Assembly: GCF_020805785.1 (NCBI RefSeq)
Contig: NZ_JAJGZV010000001.1
Location: 992,001-1,056,000 of the forward strand
Source of the DNA: Flavobacterium chungbukense
Lineage (GTDB): Bacteria > Bacteroidota > Bacteroidia > Flavobacteriales > Flavobacteriaceae
Direction: 5' to 3'
DNA: 64,000 bases
In this document: in pieces, positions 9,366 through 18,500 of the stretch
How positions within the stretch are numbered: position 1 is the first letter of the stretch
How the letters are laid out: each line of letters begins with the position of its first letter
Notes under the pieces: generated by a model
What the model saw: only the letters and a program-made list of their open reading frames with translations
Databases searched by the model: none
What the model was told of the DNA's origin: nothing
Position numbers and translations under genes: made by a program

Positions 9366-10545
9366 TGTCCCTTTTTCTAAGAAGAGCTTCCAAAAAATAA
9401 TAATCGGCATAAATTATAGGTTCGTCTATTTCGTCGTGCTTTGGCCAGTTTCCAGTACTGTGATCAAATAGAAAAGGAGCTTTGATTTCAGAATCTAAAA
9501 TGTATTTATCAGTTTGTACAGAAGCAATTAATTTGTCGGCGAAAGCTAAATAACTTTCTTTTTTGGTATAACTGTATAATTCGTATAAAGCCGAAGCCAT
9601 AACCATTGCTGCCGATACATCGCGTGGCGAATTTGGAATGCTAGGATCTTTAAAATCCCAATATGGGATTCCGTCTTCTGGCAGGTTTTTATTTGTCATA
9701 AAAAAGAGAGCAGTAGCTTCTGCCTGTTTTTTATATGCTTCGTCTTTTGTATAACGATATGACATTGTAAAACCATAAACCGCCCAAGCTTGGCCGCGAG
9801 CCCAAACCGAATCATCGTTGTAACCCTGAAGAGTAGTTTTCTTTCTAACTGCACCCGTATTCGGATTGTAGTCGATGACGTGATAACAACTGTTGTCTTC
9901 CCTAAATTGATTTTTTAAAGTGGTATTAGCGTGTTGAATCGCTACGTTACGATATTTCGGATTTCCAGATAATTTGGAAGCCTCAAAAAGCAGTTCTAAA
10001 TTCATCATATTATCAATGATAACCGGGTAATCCCAAATTTCCTTATTGAAATCCCAAGAACGAATAGAACCTACTTTTGGACTAAACCTTGTGCATAAAG
10101 TTTCAGCGCCTTTAATGATTACCGCTTCGTATTCTTTCTTGTTTTCCACTTTTAGGGCTTCTCCAAAACTGCAAAACACTTTAAAACCTACATCATGCGA
10201 ATTACTATTGACACTTTCTTTTTTGCTGAATGGAGTCCATTTTTGAGCTTGTTCTTTGTATTTTGAATCGCCTGTTAATCGGTACAATTGCCAAAGATTT
10301 CCAGCAAAAAAACCGCTTGTCCAATCTTTGGATGGCACTTTGCGAATTTCTAGCGTTTTGGTATTCATGCTTCTTGGCATTGACATAGAATCAACAGGAT
10401 AATCGAGTAACATTTTGTAACGCGTTTCCAGTAATTTTTCTGTCGATACAGATGCATTTTTTGTTTGAGAATTAATTCCGGATTTGCACGATGTTACCAG
10501 CGATGCAAACCCAAGAATTAAAGAAATGAAACTGACATTCTTCAT
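9352..10545 (-). CDS. GH88 unsaturated glucuronyl hydrolase (lipoprotein)
   Basis: 397-residue (alpha/alpha)6-barrel enzyme of family GH88. It hydrates and releases the 4,5-unsaturated uronic acid left at the non-reducing end of oligosaccharides by polysaccharide lyases. A lipobox (SLVTSC, Cys20) places it on a membrane, probably facing the periplasm. Expected catalytic aspartates are D118 in SHDVGF and D178 in IIDNMMNLE; WARGQAWAVYGF is also family-typical. It sits between SusD and the GH2 genes on the same strand. Its presence implies that a lyase acts first; the secreted beta-helix protein encoded at 19805-21433 is the only candidate in the window. The last residues (KRDKGSK) are encoded by an intergenic repeat arm, suggesting the original stop was replaced. 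Confidence 0.9.
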   Translation of the reverse strand: MKNVSFISLILGFASLVTSCKSGINSQTKNASVSTEKLLETRYKMLLDYPVDSMSMPRSMNTKTLEIRKVPSKDWTSGFFAGNLWQLYRLTGDSKYKEQAQKWTPFSKKESVNSNSHDVGFKVFCSFGEALKVENKKEYEAVIIKGAETLCTRFSPKVGSIRSWDFNKEIWDYPVIIDNMMNLELLFEASKLSGNPKYRNVAIQHANTTLKNQFREDNSCYHVIDYNPNTGAVRKKTTLQGYNDDSVWARGQAWAVYGFTMSYRYTKDEAYKKQAEATALFFMTNKNLPEDGIPYWDFKDPSIPNSPRDVSAAMVMASALYELYSYTKKESYLAFADKLIASVQTDKYILDSEIKAPFLFDHSTGNWPKHDEIDEPIIYADYYFLEALLRKRDKGSK

Positions 10546-10631
10546 ATTAAAATATATTTTGGTAACGAAATTTTAGACGGGGATTTGACTGATTCGCTAT
10601 CGCGAAGATGCGTATTGTGCGGATTTTTTTA

Positions 10632-10771
10632 TTTCACGCAGATTTGTACAGATTGAAGCAGATTTAAAATAGATTTTTTTGAATAATCTATGTTTATAAG
10701 ATTATTGAAATTTTAAAATACCTTTAAAAATCTGCGTTCTCTACTAAAATCCTTTTTTAATCTGCGTGAAA
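10632..10771. repeat. 'TTTCACGCAGATTT...AATCTGCGTGAAA' inverted-repeat element, copy 1
   Basis: Ends TTTCACGCAGATTT and AATCTGCGTGAAA are inverted; the interior repeats GCAGATTT-like words. It lies between the GH88 and SusD genes. Copies 2 and 3 are at 21505-21592 and 61810-61920. Confidence 0.75.
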
Positions 10772-10821
10772 CTAAAACATGATAATCATTGCAATAACAA
10801 ATCAGTGGCATCCGCGTTCAA

Positions 10822-12342
10822 TTAATAACCAGGATTATTTGGTTTTAAATTCGGATTAATTGCCAATTCGGTTCCTGGCAACGGCCATAAGTAATCTTTT
10901 TCAGGATTAAAATTAGCGTGAGGCTCTAAACCACTTGCTCCAAATACTTCAGGTCCCATTTTTAATCGTTTAATGTCATACCATCTAATGTACTCAAAGG
11001 CTAGTTCTAATCTTCTTTCATCAACAACCATTTTTCTAAAAGCATCTTTAGATAAACCTGGGGTAACATTTGCTGGGAAAGAAACCAGTTTTCCTGCTTT
11101 ATTTCTAGCTCTTGCACGAACACGGTTTACATAACCATCAGCTTCTGTTGTTCCTGGATTGATTTCGTTTAAAGCTTCTGCGGCAGTCAGTAAAACTTCT
11201 GCAAAACGCATTGTGATATAATTGTGCTGAGATGTTCTTCCGTTGGCACCTGCTTTTCCAGGAAAACGGAAATATTTCGCAATATGCGGACGCGGTGCTT
11301 TTTCGTTATCACTTGATGGAAAAACTTGCAAAGAGCCTCCAGGACCTGTTTTCTTTCTAATAATAGTATCAAAACTTACTGCTCTTCTATAATCTCTCTG
11401 ATCCCAAGTAGAAAATACTTTTAAAGAAGGAACGGCAACCGAAAATCCCTGTCCATAACTGTAGCTGTCATCTTTTAAAGAACCTGTAAAAAACGCTGTA
11501 TAGTCTTGACCGTAATTTCCTGAAGTCAAGTTATTAAAATCTACTGTAAACAAAGGCTCTTTTAGAGAAGCTGTTTTGGTTGCATTGAATAAATCCTGAA
11601 AATCAGCATCTAATCCTAAACCAAATTTGGCTTCATTTGTAATTACATATTTTGCTTCGTCATAAGCTTTTTGGAAATTTCCTAAAGTAAGATATACGGA
11701 AGCCAAATATCCTGCCGCTGTACCTTTTCCTGGAACGGCTTTTACTTTTGGTTTATCTTCTAACCATTGTTTTGCAAATTCTAAATCGGCAATAATTTTA
11801 GGGTAAACATCTGCTTCTTTTGTTTTAGTTATCGAACTAACTTGTTTTACATCATTCACAACAAAATCGATGTACGGAATATCTCCAAAAAGACGCACCA
11901 AATGATAATAAGTAAATGCTCTGGCAAAATAGGCTTGAGCCACAATAGCGTTAACTTTTGCTGGATCTCCAGGTGTTTTTTTTGCACCTTCAATCGCTTG
12001 ATTTGCTGCCGTTATAATTACGTAAGATTGTGGCCAAAAGTTTGCTACAAGTGCATTGGTATCATTCATGCTCATATCATTCACATCAATACGTGCTGCT
12101 TGTGTAGTTCTATCTCCGATATCAGACATATCGTCGCGAAGCATCAAAGCAATTGTAAATTCTCTCCCCCAATAATTATTATGTGCGATATTGGCAAAAG
12201 CACCATTTACTGCTGCCTGCAAATCGTCTGTATTATTGAAAAAGTTATCTGGACGTATAACTCCAACTGGATGTTCTTCCAGATCGGAACAGCTAAAAAA
12301 AGCGAGTGTTCCAAATATTAGAAAAGCGATATATTTTTTCAT
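10822..12342 (-). CDS. susD: SusD/RagB-family outer-membrane glycan-binding lipoprotein
   Basis: 506-residue SusD-like lipoprotein with a lipobox (LAFFSC, then SDLEEHPVG). The start of the mature protein and the tetratricopeptide-type helices (AYFARAFTYYHLVRLFGDIP, about residues 135-155) are typical. The C-terminal region has RFAEVLLTAAEALNEIN, VDERRLELAFEYIRWYDIKR and the closing PNLKPNNPGY, all SusD family features. It binds glycan at the cell surface and acts as a lid on the SusC transporter encoded immediately before it, 20 bases away. The ligand is inferred to be a uronate-containing polysaccharide from the neighbouring enzymes. Confidence 0.93.
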   Translation of the reverse strand: MKKYIAFLIFGTLAFFSCSDLEEHPVGVIRPDNFFNNTDDLQAAVNGAFANIAHNNYWGREFTIALMLRDDMSDIGDRTTQAARIDVNDMSMNDTNALVANFWPQSYVIITAANQAIEGAKKTPGDPAKVNAIVAQAYFARAFTYYHLVRLFGDIPYIDFVVNDVKQVSSITKTKEADVYPKIIADLEFAKQWLEDKPKVKAVPGKGTAAGYLASVYLTLGNFQKAYDEAKYVITNEAKFGLGLDADFQDLFNATKTASLKEPLFTVDFNNLTSGNYGQDYTAFFTGSLKDDSYSYGQGFSVAVPSLKVFSTWDQRDYRRAVSFDTIIRKKTGPGGSLQVFPSSDNEKAPRPHIAKYFRFPGKAGANGRTSQHNYITMRFAEVLLTAAEALNEINPGTTEADGYVNRVRARARNKAGKLVSFPANVTPGLSKDAFRKMVVDERRLELAFEYIRWYDIKRLKMGPEVFGASGLEPHANFNPEKDYLWPLPGTELAINPNLKPNNPGY

Positions 12343-12362
12343 ATTGAATATTTTTTACTAGA

Positions 12363-15300
12363 TTAAAATTTAAGGTTAAATCCGAATGTAAATGTTCTTA
12401 CGTTTGGATATCCGCCATAATCTAATCCTAAATTGGTGTTACTTCTTGAGTTAGTATCGTTTAAGTAGTTTGTTTCAGGATCTGTTCCTGGATAATCGGT
12501 AATGGTCCAAAGGTTTTGAGCACTGATGTAAAAACGAACTTTACTTAATCCCATTTTTGAAACAATTTTTTCATCCAAGCTGTATCCTAAGGAGATGTTT
12601 TTTAGACGAATATAACTTCCATCATAAACAAACCTAGAAGTAATTCTTTTCGTCCTAGCAGCATTTATAGGAACATTAGTATCGGTATTTGTTGGAGTCC
12701 AGGCATCTAAAACTTCTGTTGTAGCATTGTTATTTCCAGAAGCCAGTTCCATTAAAGTATAGTTTAAGATTTGACCTCCTTGAGAACCTTGAAAAAAGAT
12801 ATTTAAATCCAGATTTTTATAAGTGAAATCATTATTAAACCCGAAAATGAAATCTGGATTTGGGTTTCCGATAATCGTTTTATCTTGCGAATCTAATTTA
12901 CCGTCTCCATTTACATCTCTGAATTTTTCACCTCCAGCAATAGTTTCAAAATTTCCAGGTAAAACAGCTTCTCCTTGTTGAATTACGCCATCATAAATAA
13001 ATCCGAAAAAAGAACCAACTGGTTGTCCAACTCTCAAAATCTGAGATTCAGTTGCCAAAAAGTGGCCAGGAGCAGAGTTGATCAAAAGGTCTTTGTTATC
13101 TGCTAACTTTAATACTTTGTTTTTGTTTGATGAAATATTAAAACTTGTTGACCAAGTAAAATCGGCACCGATAAAGTTCTTAGTATTAATACCTAATTCC
13201 CAACCTTTATTTTCTAATTCACCCACATTTTGAAGCTGAGAAGCAATTCCAGAAACTCCAGGAAGGGGTCTGTTAAACAATAAATCTTTGGTAATAGTTT
13301 TGTAATAGTCTGCTGTAATGCTGATTCTATTATCAAATAAACCTAAATCAATTCCGTAATCCTGTTGATATGAAGTTTCCCATTTCAAATTCGGATTATC
13401 TAAAGAAGTCAATTGAACCGCATTTACAATCACGTCACCGCTGACATCATAAATTTCAGAGAATCTAGAAAGTGTAGAGTAAGCGCCGATTGATGGATTT
13501 CCTGTTGCTCCGTAACTGGCTCTTAATTTTAGGTTTGAAACCGTTTTGCTGTCTTTTAAAAAGTTTTCTTTACTAATATTCCATCCAATTGCTCCTGAAG
13601 GGAAAGTTCCATATTTGTAATTTTTACTAAAGCTCGAAGAACCGTCTCTTCTCGCCGTAAATGTTAGCAAATATTTGTCATCATAATCAAAATTCAATCT
13701 TCCGAATGCAGAAATTAATTCAGTTTCAGACAAGTTAGAATCTGGTTTTAAGAATACCGTTCCAGCTCCTAAATTTCTATACGAATTGGTGTTCGTTAAA
13801 AATCCTCTTGAAGCAGCATACGAACTTTCGTTTTTATTTTTTTGGTATGAATATCCTCCAAGAACAGTCAAAATTCCTTTTGAGATAATTTCACGTTTGA
13901 AAGTCAGATAATTCTCTGTCAAGAAAGAAGAAAATCTCGTATTGTTTACAGAAGCTTCACCTTTAATGTTTTTTCCAGCAATCAAAGTCGAAGGAATAAA
14001 TCTACCCGTTTGCGAATTATTATCGGTCAAGCCTAAAGTTGTTTTAAAATCTAAATCTTTTGTAATTTGATATTGCGCAAAGAAATTATTTCGGTTTACG
14101 ATAGAAACTGTTTCTAAAATATTCTCCATTGCCGTTGCGTACGGATTATCAATATCATCTCCAATTGGAGCGGTTGTAGTGTACGTTCCGTCGGCATTAT
14201 AAATTCCTTTATCAGGCATAAAACGGTAGGCAGCGGCAATTACACCTGCAGCACCAGTTCCTCCAGCTCCAGTCTGGCTAATAATTCCTTCTTTGTTTTG
14301 TTTGCTTGTAAAATTGTTCAAACCAACTTTTAATTTAGGAGACAGATTCGCTTCAAGATTAGCAACAATGGTATATTTATCGATTCCAGAATTGATCACA
14401 ACTCCATCTTGGTTAAAATACGTTCCCGAAACATAATACTTAATATCTTCTGAACCGCCAGAAAATGATAATTGCGTATTCGAAATCATTCCATCACGAT
14501 AAATAATATCTTGCCAGTCTGAGTTTGCCGGACCTTGTGTATGCGTGGTAAAACTTTTGCGGTAAGCAGCAAACTGATCAGCATTTAATAAATGCAGTTT
14601 GTTATTTACAGATTGTACAGAAGTTGAATTACTGAACTCAATTACTGGTTTTCCTGGTTTTCCTTTTTTAGTCGTAACCATGATAACTCCGTTTGAACCT
14701 CGAGATCCGTAAATTGCAGTTGCCGAAGCATCTTTTAAAACCTCAATAGAAGCGATATCTTGCGGCGCTGGCATTGCAACTCCTGCAAAACCATCAACAA
14801 CAATAAGAGCATCACCGCTGGCATTGATAGAAGTTCCTCCACGAACTCTGATCTTTACAGGAGCGCCTGGTTCTCCACCATTATTTGTCATTACCGAAAC
14901 CCCCGCTGCACGGCCTTGTAGAGCTTGTTCTGCATTTAAAAGTGGATAAGCAGTCAATTCTTTTGCCGTTACAGAAGAAACAGAACCTGTAATGTCACTT
15001 TTTTTACGCGTCCCGTAACCAACTACGATTACTTCATCAAGTGCTTTGGTGTCCGGTTTTAAACTTACATTGATTACAGTTTTGTTTCCAACCGGAATTT
15101 CAACGGTTTGAAATCCGACAAAATTGAAAACTAAAACAGCATTTTTTTCTCCTACAATGACCGTGTAATTTCCGTCCATATCGGCAGAAGCTCCGACAGA
15201 AGAGTTTTTGATATAAACATTAGCACCAGGAAGTCCGAGTAAATCTTCGCTGGAAGTTACTTTTCCAGTAACTTTTCGTTCCTGTGCATTCATCATAATG

Positions 15301-15365
15301 TTTACCAGTAAAAAAGAGACTAGCAAACACCATTTAAACGATTTGTTTTTTTGGTCTGTAAACAT
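12363..15365 (-). CDS. susC: SusC/RagA-family TonB-dependent transporter
   Basis: 1000-residue outer-membrane transporter with a signal peptide (about residues 1-28, ending MMNAQ). A carboxypeptidase-like beta-sandwich follows (VTGKVTSSEDLLGLPGANVY), then the TonB-dependent plug with the SusC signature (ALDEVIVVGYGTRKK and KDASATAIYGSRGSNGVIMV) and a beta-barrel ending in an aromatic strand (VRTFTFGFNLKF). It moves oligosaccharides captured by SusD into the periplasm using TonB energy. It lacks an N-terminal STN domain, which fits control by the hybrid two-component regulator next to it and not by a FecIR system. It is first in the susCD-GH88-GH2-GH2 series. Confidence 0.94.
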   Translation of the reverse strand: MFTDQKNKSFKWCLLVSFLLVNIMMNAQERKVTGKVTSSEDLLGLPGANVYIKNSSVGASADMDGNYTVIVGEKNAVLVFNFVGFQTVEIPVGNKTVINVSLKPDTKALDEVIVVGYGTRKKSDITGSVSSVTAKELTAYPLLNAEQALQGRAAGVSVMTNNGGEPGAPVKIRVRGGTSINASGDALIVVDGFAGVAMPAPQDIASIEVLKDASATAIYGSRGSNGVIMVTTKKGKPGKPVIEFSNSTSVQSVNNKLHLLNADQFAAYRKSFTTHTQGPANSDWQDIIYRDGMISNTQLSFSGGSEDIKYYVSGTYFNQDGVVINSGIDKYTIVANLEANLSPKLKVGLNNFTSKQNKEGIISQTGAGGTGAAGVIAAAYRFMPDKGIYNADGTYTTTAPIGDDIDNPYATAMENILETVSIVNRNNFFAQYQITKDLDFKTTLGLTDNNSQTGRFIPSTLIAGKNIKGEASVNNTRFSSFLTENYLTFKREIISKGILTVLGGYSYQKNKNESSYAASRGFLTNTNSYRNLGAGTVFLKPDSNLSETELISAFGRLNFDYDDKYLLTFTARRDGSSSFSKNYKYGTFPSGAIGWNISKENFLKDSKTVSNLKLRASYGATGNPSIGAYSTLSRFSEIYDVSGDVIVNAVQLTSLDNPNLKWETSYQQDYGIDLGLFDNRISITADYYKTITKDLLFNRPLPGVSGIASQLQNVGELENKGWELGINTKNFIGADFTWSTSFNISSNKNKVLKLADNKDLLINSAPGHFLATESQILRVGQPVGSFFGFIYDGVIQQGEAVLPGNFETIAGGEKFRDVNGDGKLDSQDKTIIGNPNPDFIFGFNNDFTYKNLDLNIFFQGSQGGQILNYTLMELASGNNNATTEVLDAWTPTNTDTNVPINAARTKRITSRFVYDGSYIRLKNISLGYSLDEKIVSKMGLSKVRFYISAQNLWTITDYPGTDPETNYLNDTNSRSNTNLGLDYGGYPNVRTFTFGFNLKF

Positions 15366-15392
15366 TCATTTTTTGGTTTTAAGGTTAATAAG

Positions 15393-15485
15393 TTAGATAA
15401 AGTAGAAAAGCAATAAACTCATTCCGATGATGATGATGACAAATAGAATTTGCAGCAGTAGGAAGTTTGTTTTTTTGATTTTCAT
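15393..15485 (-). CDS. Possible 30-aa hydrophobic micro-protein or leader ORF upstream of SusC
   Basis: A 30-codon ORF reads MKIKKTNFLLLQ followed by a strongly hydrophobic stretch rich in Ile, Leu and Phe, with stop 28 bases before the SusC start. Its charged MKIKK start and a single predicted membrane segment resemble a small membrane protein. However, a TACATTTG -7 box lies only four bases before its ATG, so transcription would begin at or very near the start codon. It would then be leaderless, or the ORF is chance sequence within the susC 5' leader. No homologue is recognised. Confidence 0.35.
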   Translation of the reverse strand: MKIKKTNFLLLQILFVIIIIGMSLLLFYFI

Positions 15486-15489
15486 ATCG

Positions 15490-15497
15490 CAAATGTA
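15490..15497 (-). promoter_or_regulatory. -7 box (TACATTTG) of the susCD operon promoter
   Basis: Read on the minus strand, the octamer matches TAnnTTTG exactly, in the only gap between the regulator gene and SusC. The transcript would start near 15484, giving a leader of about 118 bases before SusC. No ideally spaced TTG was found; the nearest is 24 bases upstream, which fits a promoter that needs an activator such as the adjacent hybrid regulator. Confidence 0.5.
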
Positions 15498-15522
15498 GAA
15501 GCCAAAAAAGAAACAGAAATAC

Positions 15523-15558
15523 AAAAAAGGGTATCTAAAAATACAGATACCCTTTTTT
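15523..15558 (-). terminator. Terminator of the hybrid two-component regulator gene
   Basis: Perfect 14-bp stem (AAAAAAGGGTATCT / AGATACCCTTTTTT) with an 8-base loop, about 24 bases after the regulator stop. It separates the regulator transcript from susC. Confidence 0.85.
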
Positions 15559-15581
15559 AAGCCTTTAAAAATAAGGAATGT

Positions 15582-18500
15582 TTAAAATGTTGCCGAAGAT
15601 TTATAAAATTTGTCGGCGTATTGAGAAGGAGTTTCGCCATACTTTTTCTGAAAGCATTTGCTAAAGTATTTCGGATTGTTAAAACCAACTTTATAACTAA
15701 TTTCTGAAACGTTCAATTTGTTTTGTTCTAATAGTTGAGCGGCGCGTTTTAATCTTATTTCATGAATAAATTCATTTGGCGTGCAATTGGTCCAAGCTTT
15801 GATTTTTAAAAATAGCATTGTTCGGCTGACACCTAATTCGGAACAGAAGAACGGAATATCAAATTGTTCGTTGGAAATGTTTTCTTCTACAATTTTGAAA
15901 GCTTTTTTTAGTAACTCTTCATCTAAAGAAGAAACGGTAATTTCTGAAGGAATAAAACTGTCTTCGCTTGAAAACTTGATTTTTAAACGTTCTGTAGTGT
16001 TCAAAAGATTTTTAACTCGAAGCCTGAATTCCATTAAATTGAATGGTTTACTGATATAATCATCGGCGCCGCTTTCAAGACCTTCAAATTTATAAACTAA
16101 TGAAGATCTGGAAGTCAGTAAAATAACTGGAATATGACTGGTTTTGATGTTTTCTTTAATTTTAGAACAGAGCTCAGTTCCAACCATTTCGGGCATAATC
16201 ACGTCGCTGATAATTAGGTTGGGAACAAATTTTAATGCTTTTTCTAAAGCAATTTTTCCATTTTCGGCTTCAATAATGTTATAGTCTTTTTTGAGAAGGT
16301 TTTTCATGAATTTTCTCAAAACCTTATGATCCTCAACAAGTAAAATGGTCTGTTTTTCTTCATTTACAATTAAATCTTCAATGTCATCATTTTCAACAAT
16401 TTCAGAAGTTTCCAATTGAGCAGAATATTGCTCAATATCGTCACTGATTTTAAAGTCAGTAATAATTTCACTATCCAAAAGATGTTCGCGACCAAGCGGT
16501 AAAGTCACTTTAAAAATCACACCGCCAGTTGGTTTATTGGTCACATCGATTTTTCCTTTATGAAGCTCGACAATGTTTTTTACTATCGAAAGCCCGATTC
16601 CAGTTCCTTTATTGTAATTTTTCTGAACTTGATTGTGTGTCGGAACTTCAAAAAACAAATCAAAGATCTTATCGATATGTTCTTCAGAAATACCAACTCC
16701 TGAATCTTCAACAGCAATAAAAAGATGCTGCTGATCGTGATTTATTTTAATATGAATAGAACCTCCTTTTGGAGTGTATCTAAAAGCATTAGAAATCAGA
16801 TTATAAAATACGCGTTCGAGTTTGTAACGGTCAAAATAAACCAGAATTTCTTCGTTTTGAGTTTCAAAAGTATAATCGTAACCGCCGTCTTTTGCATATT
16901 CGATAAATGATAAAAAGATTTCTTTGGTAAATTTGACAATGTTTCCGTTTGCCGATTCCAGGGCAACCTGATGATTTTCTAGTTTTCTGAAATCCATTAA
17001 ACGATTAATCAAACTTAGAAGATGATTGGCACTTCCTTCAATAACCAAAAGCTTTTTATACATTTCGTTTGTACCATTATAATCAGCTAAAATTTGCTGT
17101 AACGGACCTAAAATCAAAGTCAACGGCGTTCTGAATTCATGTGAAATATTGGTAAAGAAATCTAATTTTAATTTGTTATTTTCTTCAATTCGTTGCGTTT
17201 CCAAATATTCCAGTTCCAGTTTTTGCTTCAATCTGGCTTTCGATTTCATAATCCAAATTAAGCCGTATAAACCTAAACCAATTACAATTCCGTACAATAA
17301 AAATGCCCAAATACTGCGCCATGGAGCTGGATTTACAATTACGGTTAATGTTGTGGGAGTCTGATTCCAAACGCCATCATTATTAGCACCGCGAACTTCA
17401 AAAGTATACGTTCCAGGGTTTTGAATCGCAAAATTGGCTTCGCTATTTTTGGTCGTCGTCCAGTTGTTTTCTAAACCAACCAAACGATAACTGTATTGAT
17501 TATTTTTCGAACGAATGTAATTGGGAATTGCAAAGTTTATCGAGAAATTTGCTTTGTCGTAATCTAAAGTAATGGTGTTGGTAAAACCGATACTTTTTTC
17601 CAAAATTTCATCTTTATCATGCGCATTAATGATTTCGTTTTTAATTTTTAAATCAGTAATTAAAACCTGTGGAGCATAATTATTTAAGGAAATTTTTGAA
17701 GCATCAAAAAAGGTAGCGCCAGAAGGACTTCCAAAATAAAACTGATTGGAACTTACTTTTAAAGCAGAATTATCATTGAATTCATTACTTGCCAAACCAT
17801 CTTTCTGATCATAAATAACGACTGATTTTTTAGATTGATTGTATTTTATAATTCCCTGATTGGTACTGATCCATAAGTTTTTAGCATCGTCTTCTAAAAT
17901 AGAATGAATAGAAGTAATAACGGTATTTCCGACTTTTAGATTAATTCTATTGAATTTTTTTCCATCAAAAACATGAAGTCCTTTTGCTTTTGTTCCTACC
18001 CAAATTTTATTCTGAGAATCTTCAAATAATGTTAAAATATCATCACCAGACAAAGCTGAATGATCGTAAAAGAAATGCTGTATTTGATAGTTCTTCGGAT
18101 TAAAATTTCGAAGCGAAATACGATTTAACCCATTTTGTGTTCCAAGCCATATTGAATTTTGTTTGTCGATCAAAATACTGCGAACCATATTATTGGTTAA
18201 GAAAACTGGTTTAGAAGTATCATTTCCAATAATTTGGAAGGTTTTATCTAATGTGTTATAACGAATTAAGCCTTTGCCAAAAGTTCCAATCCATAAAATT
18301 TTGTTTTCAGCTTTAAGTGAATAAACACCGCTTTCTTTTAATAATTCAGTTAAATCAGCTGCAATTCGGTTGTCTTCAATTCTTTTTGAAACCGTATTGT
18401 AAGCCGATAATCCTTTAGAAAATGTGCCAATCCATAAAATATGATTGTCAGAAAGGCACATAGCTTTGATGTCATTTTTATTGGCTTGTCCTGTTTTGCT

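Noticed and set aside
11842..12321. 159-codon plus-strand ORF opposite the SusD gene
   Set aside because: Antisense shadow of SusD; the product is Cys- and Ile-rich with no family features.
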